Assembly (NCBI GenBank): GCA_007449985.2
Contig: VIIQ02000849.1
Location: 62,001-126,000, forward strand
Direction: 5' to 3'
DNA from: Desmodesmus armatus
Lineage: Eukaryota; Chlorophyta; Chlorophyceae; Sphaeropleales; Scenedesmaceae
Length of the DNA: 64,000 nt
Positions 36,501-46,859 of the stretch are shown here, piece by piece; position 1 is the stretch's first letter, and each line of letters opens with the position of its first letter. Position numbers and translations under genes: made by a program. The notes below the pieces were generated by a model. That model saw only the letters and a program-made list of their open reading frames with translations. It did no database searches and was not told where the DNA came from.

Positions 36501-39500
36501 CACGCAGATAGACACCCTCGACCTCATCAGGCCTGGGGTGTTGCAGGAGTCCGGTGAAAGCATGACAGCCGCGATCAGGTCTCTGGCTGCTGCTTTGGCG
36601 GATGCTGCAGCAGCGTCAGAGGCCACAGAAGGCACCACAGCAGGCACAACAACAACCACATCACAGCAGCAGCGGCCCCGCACACTGAAGGATCTTTTGG
36701 AGCCATCTGACCACCGGCGCTCGTTTGTGTCAGTAGGGGGATCTGTGATGGTCACCTACAGCAGCAGCTTGGCACGGCTGCTGCACAACATGCCCCTTGT
36801 GCTGGCGCTCACTGCACCCCACACGCTGCAGCTGCTGGCACCCTCATCGGTGAGCTGCTGGCTCAAGGCTGTTGGTGGTGCTCTGTGTGTTGAACAAATG
36901 GGTTGCATCAAGCAGGTGGTGTCAATATCATGATGACAGGGGCAAAGTGTGGTGATTGAAGATACATGAGGTGTGTGTAGCCATGGCAGTGAGACGCTTG
37001 CACGGTGCTGCTTTGAAGCACACCACACAGGGCAGCATTGCAGTGTGTCCCGAGTGCAGATCAAGATACTGCCCGGTAGCACCAGCTGGTGGCCACAAGC
37101 AGTGGCAGCCTGCGACGCTTCACCCTTCCCGCACTGCTGGCTTTATCGCTGCGGCCGCATCCTGCTATGTCTAGCCCTGTTGGGGCGGCTGCTGACAGCA
37201 GGAACTGTTGCTGTTTGCTTGCCTGCCTTGCCCCCAGGCACTCCCGCCCATGGAGGGCTTGCGTGTGGTGTTTGCTGCTGCTGGTCGGACGCTGGTCACC
37301 CTGCTGATGGTCCTGGGGGTGCCCGCTGCCTTTGGGGTGGTGAGGGCAGTCCTGTCAGGTGGGTGCAGACAGCCGCTTGTGTGGTGTGGCAACGACCTGA
37401 TTGACGCTGCATCCACAGTATGACAGCAATTCTGCCGCCTAACATACATAGTTTGAAGTTGGGCTAATCATCGTCTGATGCTACGTTACTGTGATCTGTC
37501 ATGTGGCTGTCTAAGGCGTGTGGATGCATGACCATTTTCAACGCCTGTGGTTTGGCCGTTCGCCCAGGGTATTGTCACGGACCACCTTCCAAGAAGCATG
37601 CACTATGTTCCCCTCAAAACACACACAACTCATGTGGTGACCCATACACCTGATTCAGTGCATCTGTCCAACACAACTGCATTTGAATGCTTGATAATAA
37701 AGCCAGCAAGTATTGCCTCTCCATGACCGTCCACTGCTTGCACAGTACTGCAACCACCGACCCCGTCATTTCTTGTAGCCTGCATGCAGCAAATTCCCTA
37801 TGATATGCTGGTAGGGAAAAAAGATACGCTTACACTGCTTGCTGGCGTCCACCTGTTGTGTGCTGCCTCTGCCCCGCTAGGCACCGCCATGATATGGTTT
37901 GCCCACCCAGTGCTGGGCTTTGCCATGTACTTCCCCTTTGCAGCAGCCATGCTGCTACTGCCCTGGTCACATGTTGACTACAGCGAAGGCAAGAACATGC
38001 AGCTGCTGCCCTACCACACGCTGGGGGCTGCTCTGTTCAACAGCGCAGTGGCAGCTGCCCTGACGCAGCTGGGTGCTGGCACCGCCATGGTGTTTGCCAT
38101 GTGGGGCGCTGCAGGCGTGCTGGTGGCACTCTGCTTGTTTCAGGTGAGGCAACAGCCCACCCACCCCCCACATCCGTCCCGTTATCGCTCTTTCCTTTTT
38201 TCTCTCCACCTTCCTCACCCTTCACACATGCACTCGGCATGGTAGCTAATAAATCAGTGGTTTGCTCGCATCATGCCCCCCCAAGAGCTGGCATGATGTG
38301 GCAATGCACAGTCTTAGCTGGCCCACTGGCAGGTCCACTGTTTCATACTACAATCTGGGATTGGTCAAGGCCAGTTAGCACAAAGACCGTGCATGCACTG
38401 GTTTGACTTAACGGCGCCGGCGTCATGTATTTGGTATCATGTAGTCGGGTGGGTCATGGTGCTGAGCCACCAATCATCCAGTGGCAATGCCTGCTTGTCC
38501 AACCCGCTGTGCCCGCTGATGTCCTTGCTTGGCTCCAGGGTGTGAGCTATGCTAGCATTGTTGGTGCACTGGCATCTGCAACGTGGCCCATCTACACCTG
38601 GTGAGTTTGTCCTGACCCTGCGCTCCTGGAATACAGCATGGCAACAGTGCTGCATTGCACTGCATCGCGCTGCACTGCAGTGCAACTGTCATCAACAAGC
38701 ACAGCAATGCCCGCCAACATACTCTGAAAGCACGGCAGCATACTCTGCCTACGCATTCCATTTTGACAGGGTGTAGCCAGCCGGGGCCCTATGTTGTGCT
38801 GATTGTAGCACATGCAGCCGCCAAGGAACCAGCGGTGCCACCAACCACTGATATGGGCAAGTGATCATGCCTCACAACAGACTGCATCCCGCTATTGTCG
38901 TGAAGCAACCCCCATGTGTCCATATTGTCTGTTTGTGTCGCCACAGCTGCGAGACCGCGCTGGTGCTGTCCATTGTGATGATGAGCCGCATGAGCCTCAC
39001 AGGGCACGTCTTTGTGGGCCTGGGTGATGCCATCGTGGGGCTGCTGCTGGGCCTAGGAGCCCTCAGTGTGACTGGGGGCACAGTGCTGCCTCTGACACAG
39101 GCCCTGCTAGGCAAAGGCAACAGCAGGCGGCTGGCAGCGGCTTTCATGGCAATGGGAGTGGTGGTGGCGGTGGGCTGCAGTGTGGGGGGCATCTTCCCCT
39201 ATTCAGGTGAGTGTTGGGGGTCCTGCACACACCCTGCACCCCTCTGCCTCGTCACTTGCCCTGGGTCTGTATTGCCCCAACTGTCCATCTTGCTTTGAGG
39301 CCTCCTTCATATGCCTTCTGCCCTTACAGCCAAAAACTTCCCTTTCTCTCGCATCCATGTCAAGAAATTGGCGAATGAAGATTGGATGTCTTCCATCCTG
39401 TCCTTCACATGCCCCCAACCCTTCCACTGCTGCCCCCACCCCCTTTGTTGGACCCCCAGCCTCCATGCCGAAGCGTCTGATGCTGGCGCGGCTGCACTAC

Positions 39501-40615
39501 GTTGAGGCAGAGGGAGACGCTGCCGCACCGGCTGTGCGCATCGCCAACAGCAGCTGGATGGTGGCTGGGGCCGACAGCAACTCCGTAGGCTGGTTTACAC
39601 CTGCTCTTGGGTTTGACGCCAAACATGCCACGGTGAGTGTTGGGGATGCGCGTAATCAGCAGAGCTTGCTTGGTACACAGCCTCCCAGCACCAAGCATGC
39701 CGACTGCATTGCTTTGTAGACCAAGCACAGCCACCCTTTGCCTTTCAGTCTTGTCCCAACTCGCACCCCTTGCTGGGGGTTGCCTGAAGGTTATCCTCCC
39801 TTGTCGTGCAAGCGGAAGTCCTGCTGCGCTCGTTCCTGCAATTTCAGCAGTGCGGAAAAGCTGCTTGCAATTGTGACACACCTCTCCTTCTCACGTCCAC
39901 GCTCCGTGTCATGACGTGTCATGCTGTGCTTCATCCCCAGGTCCCCACTGGCGATGAGTTGATGCTGGTTTTCCCAGTCAGCAAGCTGCTAGATGTGCTC
40001 AAGTTCCCAGACAGCCCCAGCTCCCCAACGCCCCAGCATGACCCCGACACCATCCCATACGTCAAGCTCCTGCACAAGCCCACGAGAAACTCGGCTGGCG
40101 ATGCTGTGGTCGATCATAATTTTGACGCACCAGCCGGCAGCACCAGGGTTCATATAGAAATAGTTGTTCCTAAACCCTGCTGGGGTACACTGAAGCTCGT
40201 CGGCCAGGGGGGCAGGTCTATCACTGGGTGGTCCATAAAGGACGGGGAGTGGCGGGATGCGGGCAGCTTCTTGTCAAAGCAGCACAGCGGCTCGGGCAGT
40301 GTGATGGTGGGGTCGACAGCACACAGCAGCGGGTCTGTCGGGGCGGGCAATAACACGGTGTCATCACTCATAGTGAAGTTCACGAATGAACACCAGCAGG
40401 AGCCGCTGCGTTGGCCTGTCACCCTGACATTGACAGACACAGATAGCAGCCAGCCGCAGCAGCAAGGTATGGATGCATCAGTTGGGTTGAGAGTTGAGTT
40501 GCATGTTGGGTACATTGAAGAGACACCTGAGCTTGTTGCTGTAGAGCAGCGCATGCCAGCCTGGTCAACACTGTCGTACCGCGCAACCATCTTCATTGGT
40601 CACTGGGACTACTGA
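33551..40615 (+). CDS. ERMP1: ER metallopeptidase 1-type (Fxna) M28 peptidase, multipass membrane protein
   Basis: Thirteen phase-consistent exons: 33551-33730, 33902-34045, 34410-34536, 34848-34981, 35712-35885, 36186-36264, 36461-36849, 37238-37358, 37779-38143, 38539-38600, 38947-39206, 39460-39632 and 39941-40615, giving about 960 residues (human ERMP1 is about 900). A signal-anchor helix (residues 6-25, LVLLVSFYTLLVGFALHSFY) precedes an M28 domain with all expected zinc and catalytic residues. These are AHHDSP (His about 143), SPGAGDDASN (Asp about 154), FSGAEE (catalytic and ligand Glu), FINLESIG (Glu about 217) and SAYHTQIDT (His about 293). Exons 7-11 give several membrane helices, for example LRVVFAAAGRTLVTLLMVLG and LGFAMYFPFAAAMLLLPW. 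The last exon is a lumenal C-terminal domain ending IFIGHWDY. The family resides in the endoplasmic reticulum; the substrate is unknown. No frame defects, so it appears functional. Confidence 0.92.
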
Positions 40616-42085
40616 CTGTGTTTGCCTGGGGATGAGGGTGGAGAGTGACGGGGCAAGGCTGTACAGTTGACTGTGCAGTTGACAGTCTGTTGGCGTATTG
40701 ATGCTGCTGTGTCCTGCTGCTTGTGCGGCTGGGTCGCACGTGACGTATGCGTGCTGCAAAATGCATGCCTGGTTTTGGTTTTGTGGTAGGTAAATTTGAT
40801 GTGTGCAGGACGCGATGCATTGGGCCTATCAGGCCTGTTGGCAGCTGATGCAGCCGCAGAGCTTTGAGGTTTGAGCGGAGTGTGACTGCTGGCTCCTTGA
40901 TTGATCAGGGCAAAGGAAGCAGCAGGCGATCTGGGGCCGCAGTATAGGGACGGGGGGCAGGGGGGATGCCAGAGGGTCCAGACTGCTGGCTTTTGATGCT
41001 CAACCAGGGCTGTAAGTTTTTCCATCATGATAGCCCCCATGTCAACTGGTGCGACTTGCAGCGGCTTGCTGCAGGAGACTTGATTGCCTTAGCCCTGGAA
41101 ATTTCACCATCTTTTTGGGGGGCGGGGGTGAAGAAGTATGGAGGGAGAGCGTCAGTAGCAGCGTGTTTGAGAGTTGATCACAAGCATCACCGCCAGGCCA
41201 GACCATTGGCGAAGCAACATAGAAAGGAAGGCAATACAGGCGTGTGGCAATCGCATGTTGTAGCCTCAGCGCCTGGTGGGCCACTTTTTGTCAGTGCCTG
41301 AATCCAAAAATCTATCTGAGGTGCTGTCCTGTCAACTGAGCTAATATGCTGGCTTTCAGTCTTGGCTCACCTATTAGTTTGATGTGACAGGGTCCAGGCA
41401 AGCGTTTGTGGGTTTGGGTTTCTTCTTCGGCGTACTAATCCTCCTTGGGCGTACCAGCAAGGAGGCAGACACCTGTTTTGGCTGTCAAAGGCCTTGCGGC
41501 ACGATCCAAGCTATTCCATCATGAGTCACTCCATCAGCTTGTTGTGAGCAACCTGTTCAACCGTGCCGCCCAGCGGAGGAGAGGCGCTGCTTTTGGGCAC
41601 AACAAAAGCTACTAGTCCTTTGCCGTGGCACCCCTGCCAGTCAGCTACTGAGTAACAGCCAGCACATGAACACTGACAGCAACAGTGAGACTGGGCAGGG
41701 GAGGTTCGGCGGTCGTGCCTCTGAATCTTACTAACGGCGAACTGCTGCTGTCAGGCCTGTGTTGTGACACCAGCCGAAGCGCCCTCTCTGGCTACAGCCA
41801 GCTGGCAGCCTGCCCATGCAGGCGTGACGAGCTGCACGTGGACTGTGTAACGTAAACATCGCATTTAACACAGCTGAGCTCTTGGCAACAGCCTCCAGGA
41901 CTTGAGGCCCTGCGCACATCGTTCCATCTCCGCGGGTGAGCTGGTGCGACACGGCCTGCGGCCCACGCTGCCAATGCAGAACCATAGCAATAACCAATGT
42001 AAACGCTTAACAAAGGGGTTATCCGAATGACCGCGCCATTCCAGTATGTCGGATGAGGGCCGGTTTTGGGCCCTGGCAATTGCCG
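40616..42085. other. 3' UTR of the peptidase gene and intergenic DNA
   Basis: No supported reading frame. The first about 400 bases should be the peptidase 3' UTR, ending after TGTAA at 41011. Confidence 0.5.
41011..41015 (+). terminator. TGTAA poly(A) signal of the peptidase gene
   Basis: TGTAA about 400 bases after the stop codon, within the usual range for green algal 3' UTRs. Confidence 0.35.
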
Positions 42086-42095
42086 TACATATAGC
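42086..42095 (+). promoter_or_regulatory. Candidate TATA box of the His-rich gene
   Basis: TACATATAGC lies about 115 bases before the donor site of the 5' UTR intron of the gene that begins at 42458. Motif and position only. Confidence 0.3.
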
Positions 42096-42209
42096 GGGTC
42101 TGCACAGCCCAGCTTTACCACCGCCTGCTCAACTATCCCAAGCATTGCAAAGAAATCGTCTCGACAGCTCGCCCAGCCCCGCAGCACCGGTCAAACCTTC
42201 AAGCTCAAG

Positions 42210-42436
42210 GTGAGCGGAGTGTCCAAAGGCTCACAGCAGCAGCAGGACTGCGATTTGCAGCGAATCTGCAGTTGATTCGCCAGGACACAATCGAGACGGT
42301 CGCATGGCAGCGCTCAGCATGCAAGTGGTGTTATAACGGTTGGCTGGCCTTTGGGTACAACTTGCTTGAGTGCACCTGACGGTTGTTTCTGTTTCTGTCT
42401 TTGCTGTCTTTGCCCCCACCCTGCTTCCTCCCTCAG
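42210..42436 (+). other. Intron in the 5' UTR of the His-rich gene
   Basis: Donor CTCAAG/GTGAGC and acceptor TCCTCCCTCAG/GTTTC, with a pyrimidine-rich 3' end, ending 21 bases before the ATG. Inferred from splice consensus only. Confidence 0.5.
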
Positions 42437-42457
42437 GTTTCTCTGTCTGTCCTTGCC

Positions 42458-42774
42458 ATGGCTCCCAAGGCCACCACCGTCCTCTTTGTCATTGCCCTGC
42501 TGGGCATGCTGGCTGTCTGTGCCTGCCTGGCTGACCCCCTGGCACAGGATGGTGCTGGGGCCTCAGCCCGCCAGCTGCTCAACCGCCATCACAAGGGGGC
42601 CACCACAAGAAGCACGGTGGCCACCACGGTGGACACCACGGTGGACACCACGGTGGGCACCACGGTGGCCACCACTGGTACTGCTACTACCATGGCCACC
42701 GCTACAACCCCTACTCCTTCCACCACGGCCACTACTGCTGCCACGGCGGCAAGTGGTCCGGCCACAAGTGCTGA
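42458..42774 (+). CDS. Small secreted His/Gly-rich, probably metal-binding protein (one-base gap)
   Basis: ATG at 42458 opens a clear signal peptide (MAPKATTVLFVIALLGMLAV followed by CACLA) and a short spacer, DPLAQDGAGASARQLLNRHH. In the uninterrupted frame the rest would be Thr-rich. One frame over, it reads as a regular GGHH repeat (five to six copies, from about 42610), then HHWYCYYHGHRYNPYSFHHG and a Cys/His end (HYCCHGG, SGHKC) with stop at 42772. The second reading is far more coherent, and one extra G in GGGGG near 42595-42599 joins it to the signal peptide. His-Gly repeats with Cys pairs are typical of copper, zinc or nickel binding secreted proteins; that function is inferred. The alternative Thr-rich reading ends at 42787. 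Confidence 0.65.
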
Positions 42775-43181
42775 TGACCGGGTCTGATCAGCTAGGCAGC
42801 ATGCTCAGGCTGCGGCTGGTGCTTGTCGCAACATGACAACGGCAGCCCATGCATTACAACATGCAGGATCTGTGCGTTGCGTTGAATCAAGCAGAGTTGT
42901 CAGGCGGTGGATGTTGAATAGGGAATCTAGTTGTCAATGAGGTTGTTCATGCGCTGCTCATGTCCTGTCAGCTGTCTCTCACCCAATGTACGAGTGTTGT
43001 GGCTGGCAATCAGTGTAGGCAGTGAAGTTGTGGTTGTCCAGCAAACTGGCACAACAGTCTGAGTGCAGTGCTGTCCTGGCACAAAGTTGAATCAGGTGGC
43101 AGCTGCCATGCTGATAGTTGCTGCATTGTGTGGTTGAAGCTCGATCCGACCTTGTGACCAAGAAGGCATAAGGGAGGTTGA

Positions 43182-43283
43182 TGCCAGTCACGGTGTAACA
43201 TCAGTGCTTGGACGGTGACATCAGTGCTTGGACGGTGTAACATCAGTGCTTGGACTGTGAGTGCCAGTCACGGTGTAACATCA
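43182..43283. repeat. Short tandem repeat, 20-22 bp period
   Basis: Three copies of ACATCAGTGCTTGGAC(G/T)GTG start at 43198, 43218 and 43240. They are bracketed by two copies of TGCCAGTCACGGTGTAACAT at about 43183 and 43262. They abut the truncated end of LINE copy C. Confidence 0.85.
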
Positions 43284-43346
43284 GCCGCAGCCGCAGCCGC
43301 AGCCCGGCTGCGGCTGCTGTTGCGGCTGCCCATCCCCACCCTGCAC

Positions 43347-43377
<31 letters not shown>

Positions 43378-44632
43378 AGCAGCAGCTGTGATCCTCCATT
43401 CCCGCCCTGCCCCTTGCTGTTGCTGCTGAGACTGCAGTGCTCCCGCCTGGCCCGGCTGCTGCTGCTGCTGCTGGGGCGCCAGCCGGCACTGCTGCTGCGG
43501 ACAGCAGCATTGCAGCAGCTCCTGCATGTTAGTGGCAGCATATACCCTACTATCCCCAACCCTGACGGCGGCATGAAGCATCTGCCATCCAAACACCCGC
43601 AGCGGCCGTGGCAGGCGCTTGTAAGCGGCCCGACGGTACGCTTTTCCCCACGCTGAGTCGGCGTCTGTAGCGGGCTGCAAGCCCGTGGCCAAGGGTTCCT
43701 CCGTGTCATCCACGGTTGGAGTGGTGACATGCTGTAGGTCCTGCTGCTGCCGCCAAGCTGTTGGCTGTGACCCTGCTGCTGTAGCAGCCCTGTCTGCAAC
43801 CCGCTGCAGGACATGCTGCCGGGCTGGGCTGTCATGCATCCACGTAGCATCATATGCTTCCATCTGGTCAGCAGTAGTGATGCGGTGGCGGCTGCTGCTG
43901 CTGCTGCTGTTACCTGTGCTGAAGCAACTCTGCAGCATCTCTGCAAAGCTGCGCTTGTGCTTCGCTTCCAGCTGTTGCAAACCTGTGCTGGGCGCCGGGT
44001 TGCCTTCGCTGTCCCGCCACAGCCGAGGTCACACCCCCCTGTCCAGGACCCACCCAGGCTGCGACCTGCACTTGAGCTGCACCAGCCTGCGTGTGACGGC
44101 CCTAACTGAATACTGCACGGAAAAAAAAATACTGCACGACCCCCGTGTTCGGCCCAATGCCCCACACATTGGGATCAACCTGAACCTCAGGCCACCGCCC
44201 CACCAGGTAGTAGGCCTCAAGGGGCTCCCGCTGTGTGGCCTCTGACTGCTGCTGCTGCCTGTGCTTCCCGCGTGGGCCGCCCAGTGGAGCAAACACCACG
44301 CAACAAGGAGCAAACACCTCACCTTGCGGCACGTCAGGCGCTTTGTTGAGGTAGCGGAGGCTGCCATCTGGCTGCACCTGATACCACTGCTGCCGGTCCT
44401 CCATCCCCTGCCACACCCACCTGTCCCCTGAGTCCACTTCCCACTGTGACTGCTGCTGCAGCGACGGCTGCCGCTGCTGCTGCTGCTGCTGCTGATCTGC
44501 AGGCGGCTGGAGAGCCTGCTGCCATGCCGTCGGCAGCACGAGGCCATCCACCGCTGGCTGAAAGGACAAGCCTCGCTCGGCCACCTGCCCAAGGGTTGCG
44601 TCTGTCGAGCGAGGCTGCACACTGCTGGGTAG
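43284..44632 (-). mobile_element. L1-type LINE fragment, part of ORF2 3' region (copy C)
   Basis: Minus-strand frames match copy B and A. 44600-44350 gives TLGQVAERGLSFQPAVDGLV and WYQVQPDGSLRYLNKAPDVP. 44230-44130 gives LEAYYLVGRWPEVQVDPNVW. 43900-43500 gives ITTADQMEAYDATWMHDSPA and PLRVFGWQMLHAAVRVGDSR, then a Gln-rich stretch. The zinc-binding C-terminus and tail are missing, so the 3' end was lost. The reading frame is broken at 44110-44138 by an A-run insertion. Dead fragment. Confidence 0.8.
44110..44138. repeat. A-run micro-insertion between 10-bp direct repeats
   Basis: ATACTGCACG is present twice (44110-44119 and 44129-44138), separated by G plus an A-run. In copy C the LINE frame runs through one copy and is destroyed by the insert. 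This looks like a retrotransposed A-tail with its target-site duplication. Confidence 0.75.
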
Positions 44633-45027
44633 TTTTTTTTTCCAGGGTAGGCTTGTTACATGAGCGGAGTCAAGCAACCACTGCCACCCCTCATTGGCTC
44701 TTGCAGGAGAATGGCGCAACCTGACAATCGCCACCCTTTGAGGGGGCACCACCACCCTCACCACATGATTATATGAGCGGCGCTTGTGCAGCGCAGCCTG
44801 CACGAAGCAGACACCTGGGCTCAACCATGCACCTGCTTTAACGTCTAAGTCTGCTACTATCAAAGCCTCCAGCACTAACCCAACTACTAACCATGCCAAC
44901 TATCAAGTCGCTGCTGTGGGCGGACCAGTCGCCTCCTGCTGCCTCCTAAGTCTTCTACCAACTAGCACCAAGGCGTAAGACGCTGCTGTGGGCTGCAACA
45001 GACACATTCTGCCGCTACCTCCTGCTG
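44633..45027 (-). mobile_element. SINE copy 2, lacking the tRNA-like head
   Basis: Nearly identical, over almost 400 bases, to the body and tail of the SINE at 51922-52393. It begins with a T-run on the plus strand (A-tail), then CCAGGGTAGGCTTGTTACAT. It ends just before the tRNA-like head would start, so it is 5'-truncated. It adjoins LINE copy C. No clear target-site duplication. Confidence 0.75.
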
Positions 45028-45046
45028 CCGGTGTGGCGGGCTGGTG

Positions 45047-45200
45047 TGCGAGTTAATTTTGTGAGGCATGCACTTGTAGGGCTGGTTTTGCATGGACGGC
45101 TGTGTGTTGGCTCGAGCGCACGCTCGCCAACTGGCATGCTGTGGAGTTTTGGTGTGGCACGGTGCGTGGACTGTTTGTGCCTGATTAGCTGTGTGCATGC
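45047..45200. repeat. Dispersed repeat X, copy 1 (uninterrupted)
   Basis: Closely matches 51714-51920 plus 52395-52450. It keeps GGCATGCTGTGGAGTTTTGG intact, which is the site that the full SINE occupies in copy 2, so it serves as the empty site. It runs directly into satellite units. Confidence 0.75.
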
Positions 45201-45614
45201 AAATAGTGTCTTCAAGCGTACCAACATGCACCCCAATTGAGTCAGTGTGCGGCGCGTAGCGTCGGGGCTGCCGCGTGATGGTGCGCAGCGGTGGTGGTGC
45301 GCAAAAAACATAATTTTATTTCGGAGTGAGCAAGTTACAAGAGCGAAGTCAAGCAACAGAATCCACCCCTCAAAGCTCAGGCAAGAGGATGGCGCAACCT
45401 GGCAGGCACCACCCTGTGAGGGCGCAAGCCAACACCCCCAGCACATCTGGTGGGCTCTGATGAAAGACAAAAATAGTGTCTTCAAGCGTACCAACATGCA
45501 CCCCAATTGAGTCAGTGTGCGGCGCGTAGCGTCGGGTTGATGTCGGCGGCTGCCGCGTGATGGTGCGCAGCGGTGGTGGTGCGCAAAAATCATCTGGTGG
45601 GCTCTGATAAAAGT
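45201..45614. repeat. Isolated block of the 147-bp satellite
   Basis: About two units of the satellite that fills 60043-64000, including ATTGAGTCAGTGTGCGGCGC and ATCTGGTGGGCTCTGATGAA. It is interrupted by a LINE tail (45308-45441) and ends against element D. Confidence 0.85.
45308..45441 (-). mobile_element. Free-standing LINE 3' tail inserted in a satellite unit
   Basis: Reverse complement of the conserved LINE tail (TTGCTTGACTTCGCTCTTGT with GGTTGCGCCATCCTCTTGCC), inserted within a satellite unit after GTGCGCAAAAA; the unit resumes at ATCTGGTGGG. About 130 bases. It is diverged from copy B's tail, so an older insertion. Confidence 0.7.
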
Positions 45615-46440
45615 CTTTTTTTTTTTTTGAAGTGATCAGTTACATTGGGCGGGACCAAGCAACCGGTGGTTCACTCCATAAAAAGATCCAGCGGGAGGCA
45701 TTGCAGCATCTCCTGACACCCTGCTGTTTCCCAGCTGCTCATGCACGATGTCAACGTCCCCGTACCCCGCTGCCTCCAGCAGGCACTCCATGAAGCCCTG
45801 CCGCGTGAACTGAAGTGGCGGGTTTGCTATGACCACCCGCACGCTGTTAGCTGGCTGTGCCACTGTGGCCCAGCTGACCGGCACTCTGTACTGCCCCACC
45901 TTGACGGAGCCGCTGCTAACACACTGCTGTGCCGCTGCAACCGCTGCGTCTGCAGCATGCAGCAGCACATCCACAAAGCCGTCCCTGCCGCTGGCCTCTG
46001 CTTTGCTGCAGGTTCTGTGGCACTGCGCGTGCTGCAGGAGGCTGCTGCAGTCAGGGTCCTCCCCCAGCTGTTGGCCGCCCTGGAAGAAGGCGGTGCCCAG
46101 CGCCTTGAAGCGCTGCGGGCAGTCCCGCAGCCTGCACTGCGGTGCTGATTGGTTGAAGTGGAACCGAACGCTGATAGTGGCTGCACCACGGATGGCAGGG
46201 GGTTCTGCTGTCAGAGGTGGAGACTCCTGCAGCTCAGAATACGACATCAGCTGCCAAGGTGAGGCCTCCCACCAGCCTCCTGGGGCTGGTGGGGCTGGTG
46301 GGGCTGGTGGGGCTGTTGGAGTGGGGCCCCATGCCCGCTGCTGCACATACTGCTGCTGGTGCGGCAGCCACTGCTGCTGCCGCGTGCTGCTGAACGACTG
46401 CATGCTAATGTGATGTTTGAGACCCAAGTGCTAGTCCGGA
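45615..46440 (-). mobile_element. Internally deleted LINE: ORF1 start joined to a 3' tail (element D)
   Basis: A single minus frame from 46427 to 45636 (263 residues) starts with Gln/Pro-rich sequence and holds the ORF1 segment PVSWATVAQPANSVRVVIAN, then FMECLLEAAGYGDVD. This matches copy B ORF1 (PVSWAHTTQPAGSVVVTLHH, LLEAAGQRGE). It then runs straight into the non-coding tail (residues SFYGVNHRLLGPAQCN) and an A-tail (T-run 45615-45628). All of ORF2 is absent, so it can only move with help from another element. The same tail appears alone at 52976-53056. Confidence 0.7.
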
Positions 46441-46859
46441 AACAGCCCGGCAGTGAGCCAGGATACCGTTACTGTTGCTGTTACTGTTGAGTGTTCTGCC
46501 ATGCATTCCACAAGCACATGCATGCTCTCCGAACCTGCTCACGACGTTTTCCACATATCCTTTAGACTATCAACAAGCGCTGAAGCCTCCATGCAGCTCC
46601 TGGCACCCAAACGCTGTGCTGGCTCGTGCGATGCTGTTGCTGTTCCGTTCCAAGCCCACATGGCACGCCAGGTGCTCGGAGATGGTGCGAAATGAAGGTA
46701 CGATCATGTACATAACGAATCTCTTATCAATAGAGAGCGTCGTGGACTTCCATCACGAACTGCTGTTTCTCCTGCGTTGTGAGAACTGAGAACACTTAGA
46801 ACACTAAGAACACTTAGTTGTACAAGATCAATGTCTTCGATGCCACCTAGTGCCGCACT

